Positions 8,924-18,428 of a stretch of 32,197 nt of DNA are shown in pieces. The notes under the pieces are model-generated. The model was not told the origin of the DNA. It saw only the letters and a list, made by a program, of their open reading frames with translations, and made no database searches. The stretch's first letter is position 1. Each line of letters opens with the position of its first letter. Origin of the DNA: Saprolegnia diclina VS20 (taxonomy: Eukaryota; Oomycota; Saprolegniomycetes; Saprolegniales; Saprolegniaceae); assembly GCF_000281045.1 (NCBI RefSeq), contig NW_008246091.1:377155-409351 (forward strand), written 5' to 3'. The position numbers were made by a program, and so were the translations under genes.

Positions 8924-10876
8924 ATGGTGGTGGTGTCGCAGTCGAAGCGCCGGCTCCTCCTGCATGTGCTCCTCGAGCACTTTGGCGAGCACGTCGAGCA
9001 CCTCGCGCGGGTCCTCCTGAAGGCCGATGACGACGGCTTCACGCTGCGCGAGATCCTCCTGCACACGACCAAGGCCACGCCGTCGCAGCTCAAGGCCGGC
9101 CTCCTGAAGATGCTGCAGCACAACATGCTCGACATCAAGTCCCATTGGGCCAACGGCAATGCGCACAAGAAGACGGCGCAGACCAAGCAGCCCTACACGC
9201 TTCGGTATACGCTCAACCACGACGAAGTGCTCCGGCGTCTCCGCTTTGCACGCTACATTGAGCTCGCCAGCTCGGTCTTTGGCGAAGAGGTAGCGCGCCC
9301 CAATCGTACGAATGAGCACGTTCGCTCATGGAGGTATTGCCTAGGGTGCGATCATTATGGAGGAGCTCTTGGTCTGTGGCCGCCTCCGCCTCGACCAGTC
9401 GATCGAGGCCATGGCGTTCAACCTCGCACAGGCGCGCCGCGCCGCCGATGGCAACTCGGAAGACGATGGTACTACTACGCTGAATCGTGTTCTGTTTTGC
9501 CTCATACGCTGTATGCAGTGGACGCGGACGAGCTCGACGCCCTCAAGGCAACGCTTCGGTCGACCTTTCTTGAGATGGCCAAGAACCGCTACATCGTGCG
9601 CGTGCACCCGCTTGACCTCAACAACAAGCACGCGGACGATCCGTTTGCAGACGAAGCCGAGGTGGCGTTCGAGAAGCTCGCGGCGGCGGCGTCGTCGCCG
9701 TCCTCGTCCTCCAAGGCCGCGCCCAAGTCCAAGGCGAAGAAGCCGTCGGCTGACACTGTCGAGCTCGACGATGGGTTCTCGGTGCGGCGTGGCACAAAGC
9801 GCAAGGCCAAAGCGCCGCCAAAGGACGTCGTTCCAATCGAAGTCCAGCTCATGATGCAGGCAGAGGAGGCCGAGGCGTCGACACCGCCGGCCGCGACCAG
9901 CGCGCCAGTCTCGTCTGGCGGTCGCCGTCGTCGGAAGGAGGCCAAGCTGCCATCGACACCGACATCGCTTCTCGACAACGGCCAGGGCGACGACGTGAGC
10001 CTGAAGGAAGAAAACGCCATTTGGCGTGCCGGCGTCGCGCAGCTGACGCGCGAGCTGCGCCACCGCGCGTGCATCAAGTTTGCGAAAGAAAGCGTCAACG
10101 ACGTGGCCGAAGTCATCGTGCAAGCCATGCTGCACGCGTCGTCGCCGCACGAGCGCGGCGAGGCCGAGCCGACGTCGTTCCCGATGACCGCGCGCGACCT
10201 TTTCAAACTCCCGTCTGTCGACGCGGTGATTCCGCATACGTCGCGCGACCGCTGGAAGCTGCTCCTCAATTACCTCACGGCCATGTGCCAACACCCGTCG
10301 GGCATGCTCACCAAGACGGCCCCCGAGGCGTTTGCCGCCAACAAGACGGGCGACGGCGGCACGTACGCCGTGCACATGCAGAACGTCGTGTCGACGCTCG
10401 AGCGCAAGACAGTCCACGCGTTCGTGCAGGACACGTACGGCACGGCGAGTGCGCGCATTCTCCGCGTCGTGTACGAGCAGCGCCAGGCCGAGGAGAAGAC
10501 GATCGGGGAGCTCGCGCTTTTGCCGGCGAGCGAGACGCGCAGTCGACTCTTTGGGCTCTTTCAAGCCAAGCTGATTCAGATGCAGGAAATCCCCAAGCGC
10601 GCCGACTACAACCCGCAGTACACGCTCTACTGCTGGTCGGTGGACCACAAGGCGCTCATTCGGCGCCTCGTCGAGCGCATCGAAATTTCGCTCGTGCATT
10701 TGCGGACGCGCCGCCAGAGCGAGGCCGACGAGCACAAGGATCTGATCGCGCGCTCGGACCAGCTCGTCGAGCAGCACGACCTCGACCGGTTCGACCGCGT
10801 CTGCCGGTCCCTCGATCGGTTCGACCGCCTCGTGCTCCAGTTGGACCGCATGCTGCTTCTCTTGTGCCACTTTTAG
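8924..10876 (+). CDS. RNA polymerase III subunit RPC3 (Rpc82/POLR3C)
   Basis: Three exons (8924-9289, 9345-9468, 9519-10876) give 615 aa. RPC3 belongs to the Pol III-specific RPC3-RPC6-RPC7 subcomplex that works in promoter opening during tRNA and 5S rRNA transcription. The family's series of winged-helix domains can be followed: the first at about 5-75 (LLLHVLLEHFGEHVEHL, FTLREILLHT), the next including RYTLNHDEVLRRLRFARYIE, and later ones around 350-580 (RDLFKLPSVDAVI, KTVHAFVQDTYG, ARILRVVYEQRQAEEKTIGEL, YTLYCWSVD). The C-terminal coiled coil is present. A charged, Ala/Ser/Lys-rich insert (about 205-325) is probably disordered. The 55 and 50 nt introns are in phases 0 and 1. The second intron has no stop in one reading frame, so an unspliced frame can look continuous, but only the spliced one keeps the family sequence. 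Confidence 0.93.
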   Translation: MVVVSQSKRRLLLHVLLEHFGEHVEHLARVLLKADDDGFTLREILLHTTKATPSQLKAGLLKMLQHNMLDIKSHWANGNAHKKTAQTKQPYTLRYTLNHDEVLRRLRFARYIELASSVFGEEVARPNRTNEHVRSWRYCLGCDHYGGALGLWPPPPRPVDRGHGVQPRTGAPRRRWQLGRRWYYYAESCSVLPHTLYAVDADELDALKATLRSTFLEMAKNRYIVRVHPLDLNNKHADDPFADEAEVAFEKLAAAASSPSSSSKAAPKSKAKKPSADTVELDDGFSVRRGTKRKAKAPPKDVVPIEVQLMMQAEEAEASTPPAATSAPVSSGGRRRRKEAKLPSTPTSLLDNGQGDDVSLKEENAIWRAGVAQLTRELRHRACIKFAKESVNDVAEVIVQAMLHASSPHERGEAEPTSFPMTARDLFKLPSVDAVIPHTSRDRWKLLLNYLTAMCQHPSGMLTKTAPEAFAANKTGDGGTYAVHMQNVVSTLERKTVHAFVQDTYGTASARILRVVYEQRQAEEKTIGELALLPASETRSRLFGLFQAKLIQMQEIPKRADYNPQYTLYCWSVDHKALIRRLVERIEISLVHLRTRRQSEADEHKDLIARSDQLVEQHDLDRFDRVCRSLDRFDRLVLQLDRMLLLLCHF

Positions 10877-11203
10877 ATATAATTCCTTTTGCAGTTAGTA
10901 CAAACGCTGCCGTGTATTTGCTACGAGCAGTCATCATCATGCCCCTCTAGTCCTAGTCAGACTAGACGAGACGCAGCCTCGTACCAGTCCACTACAACTT
11001 TCGCAGGAACGACACGGCTGGTGCGACCTGCCATGCCAGCTAGAGACAGCTCGCCTACTTGCACGAGCCTGACGTAGTTGGTCGCGCACGTAATCGTATT
11101 GGAGATCGCACTTGATTTTTACTTACAACAACACTCCACGAGGAGAGGCCTCGCCGTCTCTCCGCTCTAAAATGTACACTAATCGCTTCCTAGTCGACTC
11201 GTC
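10877..11203. other. Convergent intergenic region
   Basis: 327 bp between the 3' ends of RPC3 (+) and the FYVE-GAF gene (-). It should contain both polyadenylation regions. No ORF, RNA gene or repeat of note was seen. Confidence 0.5.
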
Positions 11204-12660
11204 TTACTGCAGCCGCAGGGTCTGGTGGAGGCTCCGGGTGTGGCCCTCCTGGACTTCCATGCGCACCTCCATGCGCGCCAACCCGACCGCGAGGTGGTCG
11301 ATGCGGTGCGCGTGGTCGTGCAGCGTCTGCGACATGTTGATCTGCTGCGTCGCGAGCTGGTGCTGCGTCTGCGTCGTTTGGCTCAGAAGGTTCATCAGCA
11401 GGTTCTCGAGGCGGCTCTCGCTCGTGCTGCCCGGAGCCGGCGGCGCCAAGTCCATGTTGAGCCCGACTGTGAGTGCGTTCTGGGCCGCGACTGCTGGTGG
11501 CGGCGTCGCAGCTTTGCCGTCGAGCCCGCCCTTGGCATTCGGAAAGACGCGCGCGGGGCCGTCGAGGCTTCCATCGCTGCTGCGTGTCGGGTCGGTCGAG
11601 CTCGTCGAGCTCCGGCGCGCGGGCGGCGCCATCTCGGGCGTCTGCGCGCCCACGAGGTTCTCCATTGCGACGTTGGCAAGCTTCTCGAGGATCGTGGCGT
11701 CGCACGACGTGCGCGGCTGCACGTCGAGGACGAAGACCGTGCCGAGGACCTGCCCTGTCCGGTGTTCGCAGATCGGCGCGCTCGCGTAGAAGCGCACGGA
11801 CGCCGCGCCCGTCACGAGCGGGTTGGACCGGAAGCGCGGGTCGAGGAGCGTGTCCAGCGCCACGAGCGGGTCCTTGGAGACAATGGCGTGCGCGCAGAAC
11901 GCCACGTGGCGAGGAATCGACTTTTGCGCGAGGCCGACGCTGGCCTTGAACCACTGGCGACTGCCGTCGATGAAGCTCACGGCGGCCATCGGGCACTGCA
12001 GGCGCTCCGCCGCCATCGCGCAGATGCGGTCAAACACAATCTGCGGCTGCGTGTCGAGGATCTTGACCGAGTCGAGCGCGTCGAGGCGCGAGCTCTCGTC
12101 GCGCGGCATCGGCGGCCGCGGCCACGCGTGCTCCCAGTTGAAGTCGAGCTCGTAGTCCAAGGCAGGAGTCGCCATCATTGTGGCGTTCTGCTGGTAGTGG
12201 TATTGGCCGTCGCTGCTGTCGTCGCCGTCGCGGGACTTGGTCACTGGCGACTGGAGCTGGTTGACCATCCACCGGCGCTGCGACTCGTCGGACGACGACG
12301 GCAGCGACGTCATGATGGGCGGTGGCACGGACGTGCGGCCGTTGCCAAGCGTCACGATGCACGAGAGGCAGACGCGGACGTTCATGGTGCCGACGGACGA
12401 GATAAAGACGTTCTTGTGCAAGGTGCAGTTGCCGCAGACGACTTCGCCACACTAGACAACCATGAGCAGTCGAACGGGCGCAAAGACCGTCGTACCATGC
12501 GGCAGTGGTGCTTGCGCCGGAACGTGTTAAAGTTGCGCGTGCACACGGGGCAGAGCGACCGCTCGTAGTCGTTGACCCAGTCCTCGGCGGGCAAAAGCTG
12601 GTCGACCTCGAGCATCTCGAGCGCCGGGTTATTCGTCGTCGTCGCGCGCTGCGATGGCAT
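11204..12660 (-). CDS. FYVE-GAF domain protein with C-terminal coiled coil
   Basis: Two exons (12496-12660, 11204-12451) with a 44 nt intron give 470 aa. The FYVE finger (about 28-87) is canonical: WVND, CPVC, RRKHHCRMCGEVVCGNC and VRVCLSC, so PI3P binding at endosomal membranes is expected. A GAF domain follows at about 165-315 and is of the type common in bacterial sensor proteins (LDALDSVKILDTQP, AAVSFIDGSRQWFK, FCAHAIV, RFRSNPLVTG, RFYASAPI, LGTVFVLD). Its ligand cannot be predicted. The last 70 residues (LLMNLLSQTTQTQHQLATQ and on) look like an oligomerising coiled coil. FYVE plus GAF is a combination typical of oomycete genomes (general knowledge). The intron splits the FYVE motif at the same place as in the small FYVE gene at 3598-4011 (after HHCRM here, after YACSL there), which supports common descent. 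Confidence 0.92.
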
Positions 12661-13748
12661 GTCTGGCTGGCGAAAGGCAAAATGAGCTCAGCACTCACTG
12701 GCATACGCGACCTATCTCCCACACGCCACAACAGAAAAATCCGAGTCTCCGGTTTTTCGAAGCTGAAGATGAGAAGCAGTGTTTTGAGTTTCAGTTCCAT
12801 ACGAAACTCAATTAGGTAGCCTCGTTTTTTGGATATCAAGGCGTCGTTTGTATCGCAACCCGCTTTGAGGCGTGTCCAAGCGACCACGACGTAGCTGTGG
12901 TGCTCAATTGAGTTCCGTGAGCTCTGTGGAGGCGTGTGGGCACTTAGAGCGAGCGGCGTGATGAATCGGACGTCGACGTCGTAATTCGTGCGCGTTGAAT
13001 TGTAACTCGAGCGCGTCGTAGGTGCGATACGTGGTACGCATGAGTGTGTGGCGTCACGTGGGTTGCTTTGCACTTCTTGCGCGCTTGACACAGTGTCCTT
13101 CGCTCCGGCACTGAACGCTGCGTGCACCTCCCCCTCGACCATCAAGACAGCACGGCGTCCCACGCCCCGTCGTGCGTTTCTCAATCCTGAGGTTGCGTGT
13201 TTTCTGTTGAGTTTGAGTGGTCGACGGACACGACGCCGTTGCCACCAGACGCGCGACCGAGTCGAGCGTTGATATTTACGAGGTGATGCGTTTGCTAATA
13301 TGTGTCGTCCACACCAGCTGGGACTTTCGCCGAACAGCTAAATACCGTAAATCTTGGGCATGCGAATCCAAGGCTGCTTTCGTCCCCCAGCGCTGGACGC
13401 GCAGCATCATCAACCAATGGCAATTGGCACTGTTTGCGGCTAGTAAATGTTATGTGGCAAGTGTATACATGTCGGGCCCGATCAGGTTTGTGGGCACTCG
13501 TGTCGGTCGGAGCCCTACCCCGGGTGCATGGCAAGGAACGTCCAGCGAGAGTAATGCTGGCACCTCGGCACTGCACATCATAGCCGCACATAAATATGAT
13601 CTGTCGACGCCAACCGGTATTACGCGTAGCATTGTCGACACGGACGCGAAATGGTAGTACTGCAGGGAGTTATCTGAGGTTTACTTTGCTCTAGCTCGGA
13701 CGCCCTCGCGCGCGAAGTAGAATGGCCAATCGTGTGTAGCCCTGCTTA
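12661..13748. other. Long intergenic region
   Basis: About 1.1 kb without a supported gene. It contains the 5' region of the FYVE-GAF gene (-) and the 3' flank of the DnaJ gene (-). A 9 bp perfect hairpin lies at 12784-12811. CCAAT boxes occur near 13415 and 13722. Open frames up to about 146 codons exist but show no family likeness and overlap each other on both strands. Confidence 0.45.
12784..12811. repeat. Short perfect inverted repeat (hairpin)
   Basis: TTGAGTTTC (12784-12792) and its exact complement GAAACTCAA (12803-12811) flank a 10-base loop. It lies about 120-150 bp upstream of the FYVE-GAF start, so it could be a regulatory palindrome or an RNA hairpin. Confidence 0.6.
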
Positions 13749-14732
13749 CTATTGGCCGAGAATCTTGATGAGCGCTGTCTTTTGGAGCGTCGTAAGGTAC
13801 TTTGGGAAGAGAATGTCGAACTGCAGGACGAGGTCGCCGCGGCCGTTCTCCGTGTCAGGAATCGGCATGCCTTCGCCCTTGATGCGCTTCTCCGACTTGG
13901 GCGCAATCACCTCGTTGCAACTGATCGGGAGCTGGCGCCCGTCGAGTGTCGGCACTTGCACGCAGCAGTCGGCGAGCGCATCCGCCAACTTGATCTTGGC
14001 GACGTAGATGAGATCGTGCTTGACGCGGCGAAACGTTGAATGGGGTGCTTCGGTGATGGAGAAGACGACGTCACCGGCACTGAGCTCCTTTGTTTCGGTG
14101 CCTTCGCCTGCAAACGTCACCTTGGTGCCGGCCGCCCATCCTGGCTGCACCTTGATGAAGAAGACCTTGATTTCTTCCTTGAGGTCAGGGCCGTGAAACC
14201 GGACGCGCGAGACCGACACCTTCTTGGTCGCGCCACCGTGGAAGAGCTCGTCCAACGTGCATTCGATGTCGCGGACAATCGACGGACTCTTCTCCGGCCC
14301 CTTTTTTTTGAGCGCGCTCGAGAACGGTAGCGTATCGCCAAAGCCAAAGTCGCTAAACGGGTTGTTCGAGCCGAAGAATTTTGCGAAAATGTCCTCCGCC
14401 TGCCGGTCGTTGAAGCTGTAGCCGTCGCGCGCATCGCCGTCCGCGTTGGGCACGCCGTTGCGAAGACCATCGTAGCCGTGTTGGTCAAAGACCGCGCGCT
14501 TCTCGGGGTCGCTCAAGACGTCGTAGGCTTCGGAGATTTCATGGAATTTGTTTTGAGCTTCGTCGCGGTTGGCCTTGTTCTTGTCCGGGTGCCACTTCAT
14601 GGCGAGCTTGCGGTACCTAGCATGCGTCGTATTTGAGCGCCGAGTATTCTCGGAGAAGGAGACAGCCTACGCTTTCTTGATGTCTTGGTCCGACGCACCG
14701 CGGACAACGCCCAAGATCTCATAGTAGTCCAT
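13749..14732 (-). CDS. Type II (DNAJB1/Sis1-like) Hsp40 co-chaperone
   Basis: Two exons (14671-14732, 13749-14616) with a 54 nt intron give 309 aa. The J-domain (1-65) has YYEILGV, HPD at 30-32 and [14 protein letters not shown], so it should stimulate Hsp70 ATPase. A short G/F-type stretch (about 66-115) is followed by the two beta-barrel client-binding domains ([20 protein letters not shown] onward) and a C-terminal dimerisation region ([16 protein letters not shown]). There is no cysteine-rich zinc region, which makes it type II, and no ER signal or KDEL, so it is probably cytosolic or nuclear. Length is close to yeast Sis1 and human DNAJB1 (about 340), with a short G/F region. The start is fixed by MDYYEILG. 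Confidence 0.95.
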
Positions 14733-15249
14733 CGTCGCCCGACCTTGCCGGTACTCCTCGCGCTTGCGTCCGACGAGGGGTTTCGCCGTTTAGTGTTGCT
14801 TGAAGTCGTTTCAAACGCCGAACGGACCCTGCTGAATCAAGGAGGATACCAGGAGATACCTTGCTAGAATACAAGTTGGTTGTGTTCTGGGTCTGCAGTG
14901 CGCTCAACGTTTGTGCGTCTTGTCCCAATTGCCCAGTGTTGTCCAGCGGTATTTTTTCTAAAAGTTGCAGGCTCTCTCGGTGTGTGCGAATTATATCGCA
15001 AGCGGGGATACCACGTCCTTCTAAGCTTACCTTAGTGCCCACATTTCTTACGTAGGGAGACCGCCGCGAGTAGCCACCGTGGCGAATGCGTGACCAAAGC
15101 ACCCGTTGTAGCGTTGAAGTGCTCGCAAGATATGGCATCAAGTATAAAAGGTCTTGTATCTCCTACTAGGGTCAGGTACAATCAATCTACCTGGGGAATG
15201 AAAACGTTTCTAATTTAACCGCAGGTACCCTGGTGTCGGCTCATTGTAA
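14733..15249. promoter_or_regulatory. Promoter region of DnaJ (-) and U5 snRNA (+)
   Basis: 517 bp separate the DnaJ start from the U5 gene, which is transcribed away from it. A TATAAAAG sequence lies at 15143-15150 on the + strand, about 100 bp before the estimated U5 start; this is too far for a standard TATA box unless transcription starts upstream of the mature RNA. A 140-codon minus-strand frame (14719-15141) overlaps the DnaJ start and has no recognised homology. Confidence 0.4.
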
Positions 15250-15366
15250 GTAGTATCTCGCAGGGTCAAGCTCATCCGTACTAATCTTTCGCCTTTTACT
15301 AAAGATTACCGTGGGCATGTCTCGATCAATGCGACTTCACAATTTATGACCTCCCTCTGGGGGGAC
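15250..15366 (+). ncRNA. U5 spliceosomal snRNA
   Basis: U5 base-pairs with exon ends at both splice sites and holds them for ligation; it serves both the major and the minor spliceosome. The invariant loop 1 sequence CGCCTTTTACT is at 15290-15300, closed by the perfect stem AATCTTT (15283-15289) with AAAGATT (15301-15307), followed by the typical CCGTGG. Further stems pair GCTCA (15270-15274) with TGGGC (15312-15316) and TCGCA (15258-15262) with TGCGA (15330-15334). An Sm-like site AATTTATGA is at 15341-15349, about 40 nt after the loop as in human U5, and a 3' hairpin CCTCCC/GGGGGG spans 15350-15364. The total of about 117 nt equals the usual U5 length. The ends are estimates within a few bases. 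An AATTTTTG at 15369 is a second Sm-like sequence, but the first fits the fold better. Confidence 0.9.
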
Positions 15367-15951
15367 CAATTTTTGAATGCCCTTCCAACAAATTTACACT
15401 CCAAATCCGTCTCAACTCTTTCTACACACGTTGCACCAATTCTTAGTACAAACACGACACTTTGACCGTTGTGAGCGAACAGAGTCAAAAGAGAAGAAGT
15501 AGCGCTACTGGCCGATGTGTATTGCCGTGACTGGATTGCACTGGGCGAACTACAAGTAGAGTGTGAGCGAGCTGTGGTGTGGTGCGGCTTTTTTGACACA
15601 CTAATTTTGGCGTAAACCTTAAATAGTCACAAATAGCCACATTTTGGATGAACGCATGCGGACCGCCAGCAGTCGGCGACCAAATCACGCCAAAAAATGA
15701 AATCGCTCATACTTGCCACGTCGACAAAAGACACTCAGGAGAGTCCAAAATGCGTTGTTGCGTCGGCGTTCGAGCCCTATAGCTCAAGCTATTGGCCAAA
15801 TACTTTTGTCCGGAAGCGTCCGGATTTGAGCCAATCAGAGACGCCGTAGGGTCGCCTGCGGAGGTCTCAAGCAAGGAGCAAGAGAAAGCCATGCAGACAG
15901 CATGTCGTTTGGTTACGTTAGTCAAATATATTGCATGTATTTTTCGTTTCT
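15367..15951. other. Intergenic region downstream of U5
   Basis: 585 bp between the U5 gene (+) and the 3' end of the ABCG gene (-). CCAAT/ATTGG boxes (15789, 15830) and two TCCGGA motifs (near 15810 and 15820) resemble those in promoter regions here, yet no gene starts nearby. No supported coding frame. Confidence 0.45.
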
Positions 15952-17790
15952 CTAGTTGCGCTTGTAGACCTTGTTGTAGAGCGCCGCGAGACCGATGAGA
16001 CGATAAAGCGCGTTGATCCAGAGGAGGAAGATGACGTCGTAGAGCATGGTATGGTCGTTGAGCGAGAGGCTCTTGAGCACATCGACACCGTTCGAGGCGG
16101 TGCAGATCTTGCCCGCTTCGCACGGAATCGAGTGAATCGTGTTCCAGAAGGCACGGCTCATGCCGCGGAAGCCGTACTTGAGCGGCGTGAGGAACTCGGC
16201 CCATTTTAAGTACACAGGAATGTCGTCCGAGTTGAGGAAGAGGCCGCCAAAGATGACGCACGGCAGCAAGAGCAGAATGCCGAGAATGTTGGCGACGTCC
16301 GCATTCTTGGCAACGCACGACACCATGTAGCCGAGCGCTGTCGCAACGCTCGTGATGAGCGCGATGAACACGTACATGGAGAAGAAGAGCGTCGCATCCG
16401 AGGCACCAAAGCCGACCATAAAGTAGACAGGCACCAAAAAGAGCAACGGGAATACGATCTGAAAGGCGAGCTCGCTGACGTTCTTGGCGAGATACCACAC
16501 CCACGCGTGGTACATGCCCGAGTCGTACTCGCGCTTCATGAGCGGGAGCTCCGAGGGCACTGCGATGAATTCTGGCGTTGCGGCGCCAAACATTTGGTTG
16601 ATCGAGACGAAGAAGAGCGCGCCCGTGAACGACTGGACGCTGGTCTGAGAGAGCTCGAGCTGCCAAAAGATAAGGCCCGCAAAGACCGACGTAAAGATGG
16701 TCTGCCCCACGCGCGCACCAAACGCGATCTTGTCGCGAACGAGCCGCGTTACGTTGCGCTTGCAGAGCACGCGGAGCTGCCCGGCGAGCCCGAGGTGCGT
16801 TGCTTCGTACGTTGCACCGTCGTCCGTCGCCTCGAGCATGCCATCGAGATCGGATTTTGTGCCAGCCGATTGGAGTTTCCACGCCTTGACCAGCGACTGG
16901 ACGCGTGCTTTCGCCTCGGGCTCGAGCGCGACGATCTGCTTCATGAAATAGTCGGTCGGGTTCATGTAGCTCGGGCATGGGTAGCCGTGCGAGGCGAAAT
17001 ACGAGACGGCGTCGGACGCCTTGCCGTTGTAGACGGTCTCGCCGTCCGAGAGCAAGTAGAGCTTGTCAAAGAGCGGGTAGAGCTCGGACGACGGCTGGTG
17101 GATGGTAGCAATGACCGTGCGCCCTTCGCGCGCGAGCTTTTGGAGCTGCAAAACGACCGACTCGGCCATGACGGAATCGAGACCCGAGGTCGGCTCGTCC
17201 GCAAACAGCAGCGACGGGTTGGTCAGAATTTCGGTCGCGAAGCTCAGGCGCTTGCGCTCGCCGCCCGAGATGCCGCGGATCTTGTCGCCGCCGATTTGCG
17301 CGTTGCGGCATTTCACGAGACCAAGTTCGCGCAGCACAAACTCGACGCGCGCCTGCCGCTGCGCCGCGTCAAAGTGCTTGCCCATGCGGAGCTCGGCTTG
17401 GAATAAAAGGTGCTCTTCGACCGTGAGCGTCTCGTAAAAGATATCATCTTGCATGACGTACGATGCCTGCTTGGCCGTCGCCTTGGACCAGCGCGCGCCG
17501 TTGACGAGCACGGACCCGGACGTCGACGGCTGGCGACCCGAGATGACGTCGAGGAGCGACGACTTGCCGGCGCCGGACGGACCCATGAGCACGACAAACT
17601 CGCCAGCCATCGCCGAGCCACTCACGTCATTAAGGACGACCTTGTCGACGCTGCTCTTGGCGCCCGGTGGCTTGACCAGCACCGTCTTCCTGATGTGGCG
17701 CCACTCGAGGTTCATTTTCGGCACGTCGAGCAGCAGCTTTTCACCGCTGACGTGGGCCATATCGACGTAGACTTGGTTGTTGCTGCTCAT
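15952..17790 (-). CDS. ABCG-family half-size ABC transporter
   Basis: A single uninterrupted exon of 612 codons. Domain order is ATPase then membrane domain, the reverse arrangement of the ABCG (WHITE) family. In the nucleotide-binding domain: Walker A GPSGAGKSS (70-78), Q-loop Q114, signature ISGGERKR (174-181), Walker B LLFADEP (194-200) with TSGLD, and H-loop H231 in IHQPSS. The ABC2 membrane domain (about 345-610) has about six hydrophobic segments, including the usual NPTDYFMK linker before it. ABCG half-transporters dimerise and export lipids, sterols or drugs from the plasma membrane; the substrate cannot be told. There is no signal peptide, as expected. The gene has no introns, unlike most neighbours, but GC-rich codon use matches them. 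The start ATG precedes SSNNQVYV; no earlier in-frame ATG was used. Confidence 0.95.
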   Translation of the reverse strand: MSSNNQVYVDMAHVSGEKLLLDVPKMNLEWRHIRKTVLVKPPGAKSSVDKVVLNDVSGSAMAGEFVVLMGPSGAGKSSLLDVISGRQPSTSGSVLVNGARWSKATAKQASYVMQDDIFYETLTVEEHLLFQAELRMGKHFDAAQRQARVEFVLRELGLVKCRNAQIGGDKIRGISGGERKRLSFATEILTNPSLLFADEPTSGLDSVMAESVVLQLQKLAREGRTVIATIHQPSSELYPLFDKLYLLSDGETVYNGKASDAVSYFASHGYPCPSYMNPTDYFMKQIVALEPEAKARVQSLVKAWKLQSAGTKSDLDGMLEATDDGATYEATHLGLAGQLRVLCKRNVTRLVRDKIAFGARVGQTIFTSVFAGLIFWQLELSQTSVQSFTGALFFVSINQMFGAATPEFIAVPSELPLMKREYDSGMYHAWVWYLAKNVSELAFQIVFPLLFLVPVYFMVGFGASDATLFFSMYVFIALITSVATALGYMVSCVAKNADVANILGILLLLPCVIFGGLFLNSDDIPVYLKWAEFLTPLKYGFRGMSRAFWNTIHSIPCEAGKICTASNGVDVLKSLSLNDHTMLYDVIFLLWINALYRLIGLAALYNKVYKRN

Positions 17791-18428
17791 GCTTTACCAA
17801 GTAAATTGGAAAATGAGGTTGGTCGACACGCTCTCGACGCGATGACGTTCACGCCGCAGTGTCTGTAGTGCGATCGCAGATGGGAGGGGTAGGGTGACTT
17901 GATTCGCGCATACGATTGGCTGGAAAAACGATCGGGATGATGGTACACGGCGAGGAACCGCATCACATGCGCTTACGGACGCCCGGATGTCCGTAGGACG
18001 CAGCGTAACGTTGGTCCTTCGACGTCGCGCTTACCGACATTCTCAGTCCAGTGAATCGAGACATGTTGTCCCGAGATCCGAGACCTTGTCGTTGGCGCAC
18101 TGATTGGCTCGTGCCTTCGACTTCAAAAGCCTTCGAGCTACTGCACAACAGCAAACGTAGCGTCGGAAGCCGTCTTGGTCGGCATATAGTGTGCTTCCTC
18201 AGTCTAAAACCGATCTCAATTTTGCGTTCGGTCGTACAGTACCATGTTGGTACAGTGTTGGCGGAGCAGGATACTGGGATACTGTCCTACTCTCCGCCGT
18301 CATGACAAGTGCCCCTTGTCTATGCACCCCGTTGATAACGTAGGTGCAGCTCGAGACCTTCCAGCCTGCGTGGTTGCAACCACTGTCGACACGATTTCAC
18401 GGCCCAAGATACAAAACATCAATTAATG
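17791..18428. promoter_or_regulatory. ABCG upstream region / NIPA 3' flank
   Basis: 638 bp between the start of the ABCG gene and the end of the NIPA gene, both on the - strand. ATTGG boxes lie near 17914 and 18103, a 6 bp inverted repeat ACGGAC/GTCCGT near 17975-17994, and short inverted GTACC/GGTAC repeats near 18238-18255. No gene was recognised. Confidence 0.4.

Noticed and set aside
9341-10870. 509-codon minus-strand frame opposite RPC3
   Set aside because: Produced by high GC and codon bias of RPC3; the protein is low-complexity, rich in Arg and His, with no recognisable domain.
11225-12568. 447-codon plus-strand frame opposite the FYVE-GAF gene
   Set aside because: Antisense shadow rich in Arg, Val and Ala without any domain signature.
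12030-13184. Long minus-strand frame (384 codons) overlapping the FYVE-GAF gene
   Set aside because: It is a shadow of the real gene in another frame: compositionally Arg/Ala-rich with no family features, while the FYVE-GAF frame is clear.
15023-15034. GCTTACCT, similar to the 5' end of U1 snRNA
   Set aside because: No U1 stem-loops or Sm site follow; a short match by chance.
15369-15376. AATTTTTG as the U5 Sm site
   Set aside because: It lies after the 3' hairpin; AATTTATGA at 15341-15349 has the correct distance from loop 1 and is followed directly by the hairpin.
15707-16978. 423-codon minus frame inside the ABCG gene
   Set aside because: Frame-shifted reading of the ABCG coding region; the main frame has all ABC motifs.
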